Shown piece after piece: positions 51,436 to 63,898 of a stretch of DNA of 64,000 bases. The notes under the pieces are model-generated. The model did not search any database. It saw only the letters and a program-made list of their open reading frames with translations, and was not told the DNA's origin. The position numbers and the translations under genes are program-made. Numbering within the stretch: the first letter of the stretch is position 1; the number at the start of each line of letters is the position of its first letter. The stretch comes from Portulaca oleracea (taxonomy: Eukaryota; Streptophyta; Magnoliopsida; Caryophyllales; Portulacaceae). Location of the stretch: NCBI GenBank assembly GCA_029582165.1, contig CM055893.1, positions 22,134,679 to 22,198,678 of the forward strand. Reading direction: 5' to 3'.

Positions 51436-51510
<75 letters not shown>
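51414..51510. repeat. (ATT)n microsatellite, right part
   Basis: Continues the array interrupted by copia D, after the duplicated TTATT. Confidence 0.97.
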
Positions 51511-51513
<3 letters not shown>

Positions 51514-51907
51514 TACTTGTCTTAAATCCGTGCAATGCACCGGATATCTAACAGTTAATATTTAATTATATAAAAGGCAACTAAAATATAATAATAACTA
51601 TGTCATAAATTAGAAATTAAAAACTGGAACACTCAAAAAAACTGCAAGACCTATATGTAGATAATTTATTTTCCTAAAATAAACGTAATATATAATTAAA
51701 GACAATGAGGTACTCCAGTTATCAACGAAATTGATATAAAGAAAAGTTTTGTCTTGAAAATTCTATTACCGAGCATCAGTGATATAGTATTAGTACATAA
51801 TTATTCAAACAAATTGCAGTGGAACTTCTGATCATATACAAAATTACAACTCATTAGCTGTTACAAACAGAATGAAAATAAACTAAAGAGTAGTGATATA
51901 TTCAGTA

Positions 51908-52728
51908 TCAATCGTAAACACTAACTCCGAAATCAATCCCCTTGTATGCTTCCTCAGCTACATTTAAGAACTTCTGGTTTGTATCATAAACATCTGGTAA
52001 AGCGAGTAGCACATACTAGTTAGGATTACTATCACCGAAAAGACATGAAAATGTAATAAAATTCAAACAAATTTCTACTACTGTATCATAATTTTCATCA
52101 TGTTTACTGGATTTTCAAAATAAATGTTCATCTTCTCTACACCTTAATTAATGTGTGAAAACAATTAAACACCCCCCCAACCCCATGTCCAAAAAACAAA
52201 ACCCAAAAAAGAGGGAAAAGAAGAAAGGAAAAAGGTTATATAATATCAAACAAGTAGGTGTGCGTATGAATATGAAGAAGGAAATGGAGGCGGGAAATTA
52301 ATTTGTCCATATTACATACACATTCAATGTAGTCTTTCATTAAAAATTTGTACATAAACACTAACGACATTTGAATTCTGCTCCATGTTTGATTTTAGAT
52401 TTAATACAAACTGAGAAAGAAAGATTGAGAGTATCTTTTATATTAGGTAGATGGCATATTGTTAAAGAAGCATAACAAGAAGGAATGCCTTGAAAGTTTA
52501 TGGTTCATTAGAGAAAACATAGTTTAGTTTCCCTACAATTTGACGAATAATCAAAATCATCAACATTTAATGATTTATCAAATTGATTAAAGATAGTATC
52601 TTGAGATTACAATCTTACTATTAGCAGAATCTATGTAGATATGGACAATCTACTATTGCGAAATAAAAAGAAATTACCTGCAAGATTAATGTGGCTAAGT
52701 TGATTTGAATTTGGATTTCCTTCGACAT
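51908..52728 (-). CDS. Possible two-exon 52-codon reading frame, unrecognised
   Basis: An ATG at 52728 opens MSKEIQIQINLATLILQ and ends at a donor CAG|GTAATTTC. An acceptor AACTAG at 52016-52021 begins YVLLALPDVYDTNQKFLNVA then EEAYKGIDFGVSVYD and a TGA at 51908-51910. The phases agree and the second exon looks protein-like (acidic, aromatic, well balanced), unlike nearby AT-rich noise. It may be the end of a gene fragment carried into intron 7. I recognise no family. Around it, 51511-51907 and 52016-53224 hold no other feature beyond a CCGTGCAATGCACCGG near-palindrome at 51530. Confidence 0.3.
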
Positions 52729-53224
52729 ACAAACAAAATGATCAAAGAAAACTTCATGATATTTAATTATAAGAAATTGGCTAAAGAACAAATTACCATG
52801 AAACTTTGATCTAACGTTAGTGGAAACTATAAATTTAAATTGGTTACTAGTTATATAATGGTATCCAGTAGGGATTATTCAGAGTCTGTGGTGTGGTGGG
52901 ATTGAATTTGAGTAGTTATCTGTGAAATTAGTGCCTTTTTTTATTCTTTTATTATTGACAGATGGTTGGATTAAAGCGGATAATATGGTGGTTGAATTGT
53001 ACTTGATAAGTGCAATTTTATTGGGCGAGAAATGTATTAAAATTAATTAGTTTTCTTAAATCTGATTGACACAGTTTTCGAAAATCACTCTACTTGCAGT
53101 ATTTCAAAATTTAAAGATATTACTTTTATATATTAATATATAGATATAGATTTTTTTTTGATAACAAAACTATATTGTATTATAGTTAGATGAGAAACGT
53201 AGGGAAAAGTTGTTAATATATTTT

Positions 53225-53651
53225 AGGATTATTGGATGATAATACACTGAACTTTAGGGGTATTGGACAATAATGCACTGAACTTTTTTCTTGGACTCTA
53301 ATATACTGAACTTTGAGGGTATTGGACAATAACGCAGTCAGACCAATTCAGCTGGTGGTTGACGCGGTGGTTGTCCTACTTTGAGGTGTAGTTTTTCTAT
53401 TTTTTTAGAAAAAAACTTTTGTCGTGTAAGGAAGTACACATAAGCATGATGCCTAATATATTTTTTTGGAAAAAAATAGAAAAAACATACCTCAAAGTAG
53501 GACATTCACCGCGTCAACCGCCAGCTGAACTGGTCTGAGTGCATTATTGTCCAATACCCTCAAAGTTTGGTGTATTAGAGTCCAAGAAAAAAGTTCAGTG
53601 CATTATTGTCCAATACCCCTAAAGTTCAGTATATTATCATCCAATAATCCT
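53225..53651. mobile_element. Foldback element, Mutator-like
   Basis: Inverted arms of about 200 bp begin AGGATTATTGGATGATAATA and end with the complement. Within each arm the phrase GG-TATTGGACAATAA-GCA recurs. Flanks share ATATTTT (before 53225 and after 53651). Confidence 0.85.
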
Positions 53652-53742
53652 ATATTTTATTTATCTTTAATCTCATTGGTTGTGGACACATAAATATACT
53701 CTCTACTCATCATTTCAAAATTCAAAGATATTATTATTATTC

Positions 53743-54084
53743 AAAAAATTACTCGGAGGTATCCCAATACTTGAATAAACTATTTTTCGGTATCCCAACT
53801 TTTCAAAACTCATTTTGAGGTACCCTTAATTTTTCGGTTAGTAATTATTTGGTGTTTTTCCAGCCTTATTAAGTGACCGAAATACCCTTATTCTTCTTCT
53901 TCAAGAATATTTCTTCAAAAATGGAAGAACAATGGTATTTCGGTCATTTAACAAAATTGATGACCGGAAACGCACCTAATAATTTCTAACCCAAAAATTA
54001 AGGGTACCCCAAAATGAGTTTTGAAAAGTTTGGGTACCTGAAAAACATTTCACCAAAAATTAGGGTACCTCCGAGTAATTTTTT
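53743..54084. mobile_element. Foldback element, copy 1 of a pair
   Basis: AAAAAATTACTCGGAGGTA at the left and its complement at the right, with arms containing GGTACCC and a centre near 53910. It is inserted in ATT-rich sequence, followed by an (ATT)n run at 54085-54117. Confidence 0.85.
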
Positions 54085-54118
54085 GATTATTATTATTATT
54101 ATTATTATTATTATTTAT

Positions 54119-54473
54119 AAAATTACTCGGAGGTACCCCATATTTTTGGTAGCCCAAGTTTTCAAACTCACTTATGAGTACCCTAAGTTTTTAAGTTTGT
54201 AATTTTTTAGTACTTTTCCGGTAACAAAACTTGAAATTTTGATATGTTAAGGCAGGAAGTGGACTATAGGCATGTAGGGACGTAGGGTATCCATAAGGTA
54301 CCGATAATTACAAACTTCCTGCCTAAATATTTTGAAATCTGTAGATCTTATAACCAGAAAAGTACCAAAAAATTACAAACTTAAAAACATAGGGTATCCA
54401 TAAATAAGTTTTGAAAACTTGAGGTATCAAAAAATAATTTTCAAAAATATGTTGTACCTCCAAGTAATTTTTT
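54119..54473. mobile_element. Foldback element, copy 2 of a pair
   Basis: It starts AAAATTACTCGGAGGTACCC and ends TTGTACCTCCAAGTAATTTTTT. It is the same family as the element just upstream but diverged inside. It too is bordered by ATT units (54474-54486). Confidence 0.8.
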
Positions 54474-54949
54474 GTTATTATTATTAATGTTGAAAACTTT
54501 TGTTTTCCCTCAAAAATAAACATTCTCTATTTAGGGTTACTTATTTATTCCAATTGACGAATTATGACCCCACATGGTTTTCATAGGGCATGTGTAATGT
54601 TAACTCATCATATGTTGGTTTATATGCCTGCCCTGAACCAAAAATAACTTAGCAATTACATTCATTCCATTATTCTTGATCTTAAATCAAAGATTATTTT
54701 CCATTTGTCATCAACCAAATACATTTCTTTTTTTAGAAAAATCAATTAGAGCTTTCATTGACAAAACAACTTCTACAAAATTACTATGGGCATTCCTAGA
54801 GGGACATACATGACTTTCGCCCAAGGGAACAAAAAGGAAGAATCAAGTCGGAATTAAATGAATAAATCAAGCAAAAATCTTAGCAACACCTAGCATTTAC
54901 ATAAATCACAATTGAGTGAGCAACGCTATCACAATACTGGGTTTTACTA

Positions 54950-55535
54950 TGGTGACAACACAAATTCATGTCATGAAGGATTTCTATCACGCATGATTTC
55001 ATTGAACTCATCTACAAATTCATCTAAAGACAGTTCATCGATAGAAGTGAGCTCCACCGATTGATTCTTTGCTTCAACTCCATTCACAAAGGTACCCAAC
55101 AAACATTAAACCCTAATACGTAGCCATCTTCATTGTATTAGAAATTTAGTGGAGGATTGTGTGGAAAGGGAATGGGTCAAAGGGAGGGAATAGGGATATT
55201 TTGTGGTGCTTCGGAACGCTCAACCTCACTTGGCTCGCTACAAGGCAAGGACAAAGTCATCGCTAGCTTGTTCTCACCAAAAGCACACTCATCCCGTATT
55301 TCTCTGGAACATAGGTTCCTCTGCTAACATCCTAACCCGATTTTGATTTGATGTGGGGCTAAATAAATCAATCTTAGCTTCTTGTCATTATGCACAAAGG
55401 AATAAAAGTTCTCATGACCATCATGAGTAGCTTACTTATCAAATTTCCACAAGCTCCCCAATAGAATATGGTAAGCGCTCATGGGGGTAAAATCACAAAA
55501 GATAAAATCATAATTCTTAGGCCTGATAGAAAGGC
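54950..55535 (-). pseudogene. Gypsy protease/linker fragment
   Basis: Reading down from 55535 on the minus strand in shifting frames, pieces such as MSAYHILLG-LWKFDKQATHDGHENFYSF can be recovered. They match the Ty3/gypsy region between protease and reverse transcriptase (xMxxxHxLLGRPWxxD). Stops and frameshifts are frequent and no polymerase follows. 54487-54949 holds nothing recognised. This may be a separate gypsy element into which the adjacent LTR is inserted. Confidence 0.5.
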
Positions 55536-55539
55536 TAAT

Positions 55540-58500
55540 TGACAGAGCCGCAAATGTACGGGTATGTTCTAGAACGTCAAGGTCGATCCTACAAGGACTC
55601 AGTCTAGCAACGCCGTGAACTAGCCATCTACTTGATTGCTTAGCTAATCAATTTTTGGGGAATTTGGTTACTTTAAATGAACTAATCTAAGTGATGTATA
55701 TAAGCTCAAGAATAACGTGGAGATATCAAGCTTACAAACACCATATAAATACAAGGACCACTCATTTGGTTGAATAACCAAATCAGATGATAAAAATAAG
55801 CAGCAAGGAACATAAAACAAATGAAACCAAACATAGAACCAGTGATTGTGATTCGATACAGTCAAACCACGAATTCAATCACTTGGGAAAGTACTTGCAA
55901 ACCTCGTTTGGTTACCCATACGCCTTCCAAAGAGAGATTACAAGCTCTACACAACACCACTTGATTTGCCAAATCATGATACCGGAGTAGAAATGATAGT
56001 TTTAGATACTCATAAATAAGGAAAGCTCATGGTTGTTCTCTATTGATAATATTCTGAACGAGGTTGAAACTATTACAAAGGAAATAATATACACGACTGA
56101 AAGTAGCAAGCAAGTACACACTAGGCAAGTAGGTCACCAACTATAACAACTTAGCTTTCCTAATTATGATGAAAGTTCTAAAGATGCTTAATTGGGCTAA
56201 GTACATAATAATTGAACTAATACAAGTCTTCAACAAGAAGAATATGTCTATCATTGAGGCAAAATACACCACTTGAGTCATACCACAAGGTAGCTCCCCA
56301 TTGAGCCACCACTTAACACTTAGCGCCATTCCTTGAGTGCCACCACCTACTTGCTTGTTGCTTAGCATTCCCAACCAGCTGGTTTCCTCCTTGACGTCTA
56401 AAAGAGAGGGAAAATCGAAATTAAGGTGAGAAGATCAAATTACCCTTGCTAAAATGCCAAAATTCCAAACAGGTCAGATTTGAACTTCCTAGTGCATGTT
56501 CTGATTACAAAGGTCGTGTAGATCTCAAAGAAACTCCAAATTGATTGAACTTGGACATTTTGGAAAGCTCATTCAATGTTCTTCAAAAGTCTCAAAGGGT
56601 AAAAGTGGAGTATAGGTCTCAATTTTTAGATATTGGCACAAATAGCGTAAATACCAAATGGGATAAGTGGTATTTTGAGCTATAAGTGATTTGCTTGAAC
56701 TTGTTGCTGACCAAACGCCTTCCTTGTACCACATTGGCTATTCTACTATCAAATGATAACTCATTTAACAGTTATTCACACCAGAACATTGGCATTTTGG
56801 TTGTTTGAAAAAAAAAAGGCATGCCAACGTCCTTCTTCTTAGGGATGGCAACGGGGCGGATCGACGACGGGGGAGTATATCCCCATCCCCATCCCCGCTC
56901 CCAAAATTTGTCCCCATCCTCGTCCTTATCTCCACTTCGGGAAATGATTCTTGCCCCATCCCCATCCCCATCCCCATCCCCATCCCCATCCCCGTAGTTT
57001 CCCCATCCCCAACGGAGATTTTTTAAAGCCATCCAAAATCTAACCAAATTTTAATCGGACCCGGTTTTTAACCTGTTCAAAATACAACATATTTAACTTG
57101 CTCAAGCAATAATGCATAAAAATCCAATAATTATGGAGGAGGAGGGAAGCAAGTTTAGGTTAGGGTTTCTGACTTAAAATTTAAAAATTACTACTTTAAC
57201 CTTGCTATTAATATATATATATTGAATTAGAATAAATGTTATTGGGAATTTTAAAATTTTCAGGGATGGGGATTCGGGGATGGGCACGGGGAATTTTTTC
57301 CCGGCTGGGAAAATGGGGATGGGGATGAGGAAAATTTTGTCCCCATCCCCGCCTCGTCCCCGAGTGGATTTTGAAAAATCGTCACTATCCCCGTCCCCGT
57401 CCCCATCCCCATCCCCAATGGGAGTGAGGATTTTTCCCCAGAGCGGGGCGGGGCCCTAGCGGGTTCGGGGATTTCCCGCCCCGTTGCCATCCCTATTCTT
57501 TCTTGATCCATGGGTATCCTACGTGATGTCATTGCACCAGTATGACTCCAATGCAACCACCAAGGACCTTGGATCCCCAAGTATGAGACTAAGGCATGGG
57601 GAATCTACATCACTAAGCTAACAAAACAAGGAAATAAACAAAGATTTTAATTAATAGGGAAATTTTCTAGGGATTTTCTTTTCTAACAATGAGTTTGATC
57701 TTCAAGCCTAATTTGTACAATTGTTCTTTCATTCGGTTCAAGAATTGATAGTTATATGAATTCTACTGCTCTTTTGATGCTTAATAGAATTACTCTAATT
57801 AACCTAACAAACAACTATTCATATGCTTTTCAAGTTAATCAAAGTTAAAGATTTTGAATTATTAAATTATTAAAGTGATTCCTTAATTTACTAGTCTTTT
57901 CTCAAATTTTGCAAAACTAGGTAGAAAAGTCGGTAGTCGGATTATTCTAATTCACCTTTCAGTTCCTTTCAGATTAATCTCAAATCATAAGTATTCAAGG
58001 CCTTAAAAATGCTTATAAACATGAAGGACACAATTTTCTATTGATTCAAAATAAGAATTCAAGCACTAATTATGAAAATTCTAATCAAACACCATTGTTT
58101 CAATTTGCAAATCCCTAGAAAACTAAAATCTACTTGCTAATTATTATTGATAACATAATTAAATTCTAAACCTGATAATCAAACCTCAAAACACAAGAAG
58201 ATGAATTAGGGTTGAGTAACCTTCCAGAATTTCACTTGAGTCTTTCAATCTCAGGTAGAAATTCCTTCAAAATCGAGTCAATCTCCTTCTTCGATATTCA
58301 GTTTTGTGTTTCTTTGATTTGATATGGATGGATGGATGGATGATTGTGAGGATGAAGATGAAGGATTGATGGATGGGTTTCCCCTAGTTTTCGGGCTTAA
58401 AATCGCATAAAAATGTAATTTCAACACTTAAAACCGTCAAAATCTGCAAAACCGCACAAAGTGGGCTGAAAAAGGGGCCCACCATGGACCGGAGTGGACA

Positions 58501-58788
58501 CCAAGGACAGCCCAAGTGGCCTTTGTCTGGCCATTTTTTAGCTCCGAAATTCTTGAAATTTTACCACGGTTTGCTTGTCCAAGGGAGAGGTCCGTGGTGT
58601 ACTTGTTTTCACTAAAAGTTGTAGGAATGATGGTGTTTTGTCCAAAAAACCTATAAATTTGTATCAAAAACAACAACACCAAGTATCACATGGAAATATG
58701 GATATAAATAAACATTTCTATTCAAAATAACCCCCAATCCACTATTAAAACTCCCTAAAAATCTTGGTAAAATATGCACTTATCAAAC
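55540..58788 (-). repeat. Tat/Athila-like gypsy LTR with a nested hAT element
   Basis: On the minus strand it begins TGATAAGTGCATATTTTACC at 58788, preceded by the purine-rich GCATGGAGGGGTT, and ends near 55540 with CCCGTACATTTGCGGCTCTG. Ends of this kind (TGATAAGTGC start, GTACA-TTGCG end) occur in Tat/Ogre-type gypsy LTRs as I recall. A GGAT repeat lies at 58326-58345. The hAT element 56840-57495 is inserted in it, leaving about 2.6 kb of LTR. Confidence 0.6.
56840..57495. mobile_element. hAT element rich in CCCCAT repeats
   Basis: Perfect terminal inverted repeats TAGGGATGGCAACGGGGCGG, 656 bp, with no transposase. Both halves carry CCCCAT arrays (56882-57010 and 57335-57420), mostly complementary to each other. 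The ORFs here only translate the repeats (GMGMGM, DGDGDG). Confidence 0.88.
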
Positions 58789-61572
58789 CCCTCCATGCTA
58801 ACTCCTTGCATGTCTCTAAGCAAGTACAAGACTCCAAACAAAAATAAAAGACTAAAATGAATTGGAAAGGCTCAAGATGGAAAAGAAAAATATATATACA
58901 CACCTCCACGGTTAAAGGAGGGTACTATACAACCAAAGTAAGCATGTCCAAAAGTCTCTTGGCAAGATCAAGAATTAAATTGAAACAATAATTGTAGCTC
59001 AAATCAAGATTGCAAAGCCTAATAGCAACACAATCAATCTATCTTGACCCTAATGCAATCAAGTTCTATTCAAATGTTTGGCGAACTAGTTGTGATCGAT
59101 AGGATCTCACATTAGGGTATGTGGAACACTCTCTCTCATGTGTTCACAATGAGTATTATGTTCCCTCAACACCTTCAACCAATGCATACAAACTACTATA
59201 GGCTTGAAAAACTCTCAATTCTCTACCGTTGTAGACAATATGCACAAGTGTCAATCATGAGGACTTTTAAGGGTTGTAATGGGGCTAAGGTTTAGGGTAA
59301 GAAGGAAAAATATTTTGGAAATGTGGAGCTAATAGCCAAGAATCTATTGAGCAACAATACTTCCAAAACATGAAACGTAAAACTTTTTACACTACACCTC
59401 GATTAAGCACAAAACACATCCCTATTGAAGAAAGGGAAGGAAAAAGTCTACATAAATAAAAAAATCATCATGCTAATCACCTCTTATTCAAAAGAAAAAA
59501 AATTCTTCTTTTTCTTTCTTTTCTTCAATATTTTTTCTTTCTCTTTTTTTTCATTTTTTCATTTTTTTTCCTGATGAATAGCATGGATACACAAAGGATA
59601 ACTCATTTCCAAAAAATAAATTACAACCTTCGATGAATAGAGGAAACAATTAATCATCAAGAACAATATTTCCCTCATCGAGCAAACTAAGCAACAAATA
59701 TGTTATAAAACCGCCCCTTTTGTCCCTGCTGATTCTGAGCAAACTTTGACAAACCCCATTTGTCCAAAGTTGGCTCACTGGTTTGGCGGTGTTGGCACAA
59801 TTGGGTCTCAGGGTTGTTTTACTTCTCCATTGCGTTCTTTTAAGGCTGCCCTTTGTGATCATGCCCCTATTGGTTGTGAGGATACAGTCTCGATCAATTC
59901 GATGTCGGATGTTTCTCCTGATCTTGAGGATTCTATCCTGGATCTTTCAAAGGTCGGTGTTTGGAGTAAAAGGAGAGGCAAGGCTGTGTTGAAATCTAAA
60001 TGGAGATTGGTTTTGGATGCATCTTGAATATCTAAATCGACGTCTACTGAATCTTCGCGGAAGATGAAGTTGGTTGAAGATGCTCGTGCAGCGATTGAAC
60101 AAAAGATGGCTCTGGTGGAAAATGTTTGTGGGCTAAAGGTTACTCCATCCAAGAAGAAGTGATTTGTTGTTTCTTTAGGTGGTTTGGGTGGGTTCTTCAG
60201 CTGTAGTTTGATGTTTTTTGGGATCTCTTGGTTGTAGCTTTATGCTTTTGCTGTTTTATCGGCTGTTGCCTCTGCTGTTTTTGCTGTTTTGGCGGATACT
60301 TTGTAGCATCTTTGATGCTTTTAGCCTGTTAGCTTCTAATGATAAAAAAAAGGTTATAAAACCGCCCTCAACTGAATTGTTGCTCTACTAACTTGGCTAA
60401 AGGGAGAGGAATTAAGAGTAGGCCAAGGATGCGCACTTATAGGGTAAACAATAAAACAGGGAAAAAGGTTAGCAAAGGGCTAACAAAAAGAGGTCATATC
60501 TTTAGGTGGCTTTTTGGTTATATAGCTACAAAAATCAGCCTCAATCATATCAACAAAATGCACAAGTCAGATATGATTTGGAAGAGAATCAAGCCAAGTT
60601 CTAGGGATGCACACATGGTAAGGTCACACTCAAAAGAAGATGAGACTATAAAAATGATAGTCTTTTAGGCTCAAAGGAGTCTCACGGGTTAACCTACCAC
60701 AATTACTACATTATAATTTCTTTGATGTACCAAACACCAGAATTTCACCATCATGCACATGGATCATTCAAGACTAGATGAATCACAAACAAGACAAGCA
60801 ACCTCAATTAAACTAGCATCCAAGTCTCTTTCATCATCCAAATCAAGCCAAAAATCCCAAAGTACACACTTGCAATGACAATCCAAGTGCACAACTCTTA
60901 AAGTATTCATCAGAGGATGGGTTTTCGCAACCAAAGTCTATCTTATTTTTTTCAAAAAAAAATCTATATGGCCTAAATGCAAATTTAAAAGAAAGGAGGA
61001 AAAAAATAATGCAAAGAAAAAAAACTACAAAATGCTATGAAAACTAAGATGCACCATATCATGGAAATCTAAGTGTACTTAGCCTTCACACCCCTCCATG
61101 CTTGGACAAAGCATTGTCCTCAATGATTTTCAATTATGAGTAGCATGGATAAAAGGGGCATTGCTAATGCATTCCTCTCTAATAAAAAACTAACCAAAAA
61201 AATTAAAAATTAAAGGGACGAAAGCGTAAGAACTCACGACGTTAGGTGCATGGTGCACCTAAACTATCACCTCTTCAAGAATAAGGCATAAGGAGCATCA
61301 ACCACTCCATCAAGAGGTCATGGATGAGCTACCACTTCAGATGTAGTCAGGGCCCTTAGAAGCTTGTCAAACTCAGCAACGTGTGATTTACAAGCTTGCA
61401 AGTAAGAGAACAACAAAATACTCATAGCAAAGAACGTTAGTTGCACTCTCTTAAATAAGTCAAAAGCACTAAAAAAATAAAATAAAAATCAAAATAAGTT
61501 GTCTACATGATTTTTCTATGCGAGTCCTCTAAGTATATACAATATGGATCAAGAGAGGGATGATACCCTCTT
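58789..61572 (-). mobile_element. Gypsy internal 3' region, non-coding
   Basis: It lies on the internal side of the 58788 LTR edge. The minus-strand phrase TTGAGGACAATGCTTTGTCC, followed by GCATGGAGGGGTGTG (61085-61125), is typical of the purine-rich stretch after pol in Tat/Athila elements. No integrase or polymerase motif is visible. A LINE-derived insertion (59717-60352) interrupts it. Confidence 0.5.
59717..60352 (+). mobile_element. Short LINE-derived retroposon (ORF1 end joined to 3' UTR)
   Basis: It is flanked by the 15-bp duplication GTTATAAAACCGCCC (59702-59716 and 60353-60367) and ends in an A-run (60344-60351), the hallmarks of target-primed insertion. It encodes about 93 codons, TNPICPKLAHWFGGVGTIGS ... 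LKSKWRLVLDAS, then after one stop MKLVEDARAAIEQKMALVEN and SKKK, similar to the C-terminal tail of plant LINE ORF1. This is followed directly by a T/G-rich 3' UTR. ORF2 is absent. Confidence 0.8.
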
Positions 61573-62702
61573 TGTAACACCCCCAGGTTACTAACCACAA
61601 GATTAAGCTGACCAACCACTTAACCTAATGATTAGCAGCGGATAATCACTTGAGAGTATTACCGTCGCCCATGAAAATGGACTAGGCTAGACTAAAACCC
61701 AATAACACATCAAACACAATAACACTTCAAACAAACCTCATCGAGACATACTTAACACCACAAACATCAAAAGACCCTTTAGTTATACAACCCATCCAGG
61801 TGTGAAACTTAGACATACATGAAATTCATAATAAACATGCACAACCACCAAGAACCAAAAATCATCCACTAAATTTATCACCATCCCCAAGCCATTGAGC
61901 TTAGAAGACTTCCAAAAGAAGCTCCACATTCACCTGAAGTCCTCTCACGTTGCTTTCGGATTCCGCCCTTTTGAGGCCTTACCCTTGCCCTTTCCTTGAG
62001 TTCCTAAGGTAACAATACAACTTAAAAGTGAGATTAACTCTGTACGTATACTACTGAACTAGGGAAATAAAATAGTAAGTAAAACTTATCGTTTTCTAGT
62101 TTTAAGCGCGGCTCCCCAAAAAAAAAAAAGAGAAGTTTAAGACATCAAGAATCATAACATATATGCCCCTACTTGCGATCATCGGCTAGGCCTCCGTATG
62201 CGCAAACCCGAACCGATCGGGAGATCCGGATGGTGGATAACTATCCTACTGGCCAGATTTCCATGGTGTGCATCTAAGGCACTGAATCTAATTCCTTGGG
62301 TGCACTAAAGTACATACATGCTTTACATGAGGTGCACGAGGCACATGAACATGGTGTGTACTATGACACTAGTTTCTTAGTGTGCTTCTAAGCAGAAAAA
62401 CCATGAGCGGAGCTTTAATAACTTTAAAAAGTCTTGACAGTTTTACCCATAAAGCTAACTTTTCATGACAAACTTGAACTAAATGCATTAGAAGAACCTT
62501 TCTTGAATAATACTTGAATTTCTTAAAAGCTTCTCAGAAGGTAACTCCTTGGCTTTTCGTAACTAAGACTTGAACTTGGTTTTTACAACATGAAATGGGA
62601 TAATCACAAATTATAAAATCACTACTTGGTTATAAATCAAAGAAATTCACTCCTAATACATAAGGGAAACTACCCATAAAAGAGGTATTGTTAGTGTATA
62701 AA

Positions 62703-62750
<48 letters not shown>

Positions 62751-62817
62751 ATATATATATATATATATGTATGTATATATATATATATATATGTATGTAT
62801 ATATATATATATATATG

Positions 62818-62915
<98 letters not shown>

Positions 62916-63898
62916 CATACATACATATACATATATCCTCAGTATAAAAGTATACATGAGAACCAATTTAGCATATGACTAAAATATAACGAGAGTAATT
63001 AATTAAGTATATGAATTTCATAAAATCAAGTAGTACACGTACCTTGAGACTCTAGAGACACCACAGCACGAGCAGGGACTTAAACAGCGAGAAGGCAACG
63101 ATCTCTTGGAGGAACTTAGAAAAGAGAGAAAATCCTAGAGTTAGACCCTTATTTAGCTAGGAGAAGGAATAGGTAACTTGAATAAATCAACCGGCTTGAA
63201 TTATGAATTTGATTCCCTAACTTGCAATGAAAGGACCATAACTATTTCCACAAACATCGTATCAACGCATAAGAGGACTTTCCAAAAAGCATAAAACCCG
63301 CCTTACAACTTTGAAGTTAGCCCCGATGACCAAAAACATGATTAAGAAGGCCAAAGCTCTGATTTTCCTAATCTGTCCAGAAAATAGAAGTGTCGATAAA
63401 GCTTTTTCGAAAGACAATAACTTGGGTTATACTAACCGATTTAAGGCCTATAAGCTGTCTATGGAAAGCTCGTGATTCGTATTCCAACTTTTATTTTCAC
63501 CATCACTTGATTTAAGCTTGGGAAAAGGTAGAATTTTAGCCTAGAATAAGGGCAGCCACAATAATATAATATCTGGAAAAACTCAAATTTTGTCCTTCAA
63601 TCAAAAGCTTATAACTCTCTCATCCAATATCTTGTGAATGCATACCATACCATTCTGGAAAGCTCAAAATGTCCTCTAAAACTTTTATGTGCGGCCCTTA
63701 AACCATAGAAACCTCTAATTAATCGAAAAACTCCGATCTTTATACTGCCGTCAGAATATCTCAGATTCGCACGACTTCACTATTTTGGCCATAAATCCTA
63801 ATATACTTATCCAAACGACGCACCGTAAAAACCGGATGTAAGCTAACACTTTTATTTACTTGATCATACATAATATTACCCATAATCACGTTCCTTGT
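61573..63898 (-). repeat. Gypsy LTR, minus strand, interrupted at its right end
   Basis: It starts TGTAACACCCCCAGG. On the minus strand a CT-rich leader with a donor-like AAG|GTACGTG (about 63040-63150) suggests the promoter side lies to the right. It is cut at 63898 by another LTR. It contains the AT/ATGT microsatellite. No coding capacity. Confidence 0.55.
62709..62931. repeat. (AT)n / ATGT compound microsatellite
   Basis: 220 bp of AT repeats with four regularly spaced GTATGTAT interruptions on the left, and (CATA) units at the right end. All overlapping ORFs here are repeat translation. Confidence 0.97.

Noticed and set aside
48555..51535. Poly-Asn and poly-Ile ORFs
   Set aside because: Translation of the ATT microsatellite.
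51525..51550. CCGTGCAATGCACCGG as a Helitron 3' hairpin
   Set aside because: A hairpin-like palindrome is present, but no CTRR end or A/T insertion site follows it.
56765..57580. ORFs with GMGMGM, DGDGDG or PIPIPI repeats
   Set aside because: Translation of CCCCAT arrays in the hAT element.
62653..62982. Six Tyr-Ile repeat ORFs
   Set aside because: Translation of the AT/ATGT microsatellite.
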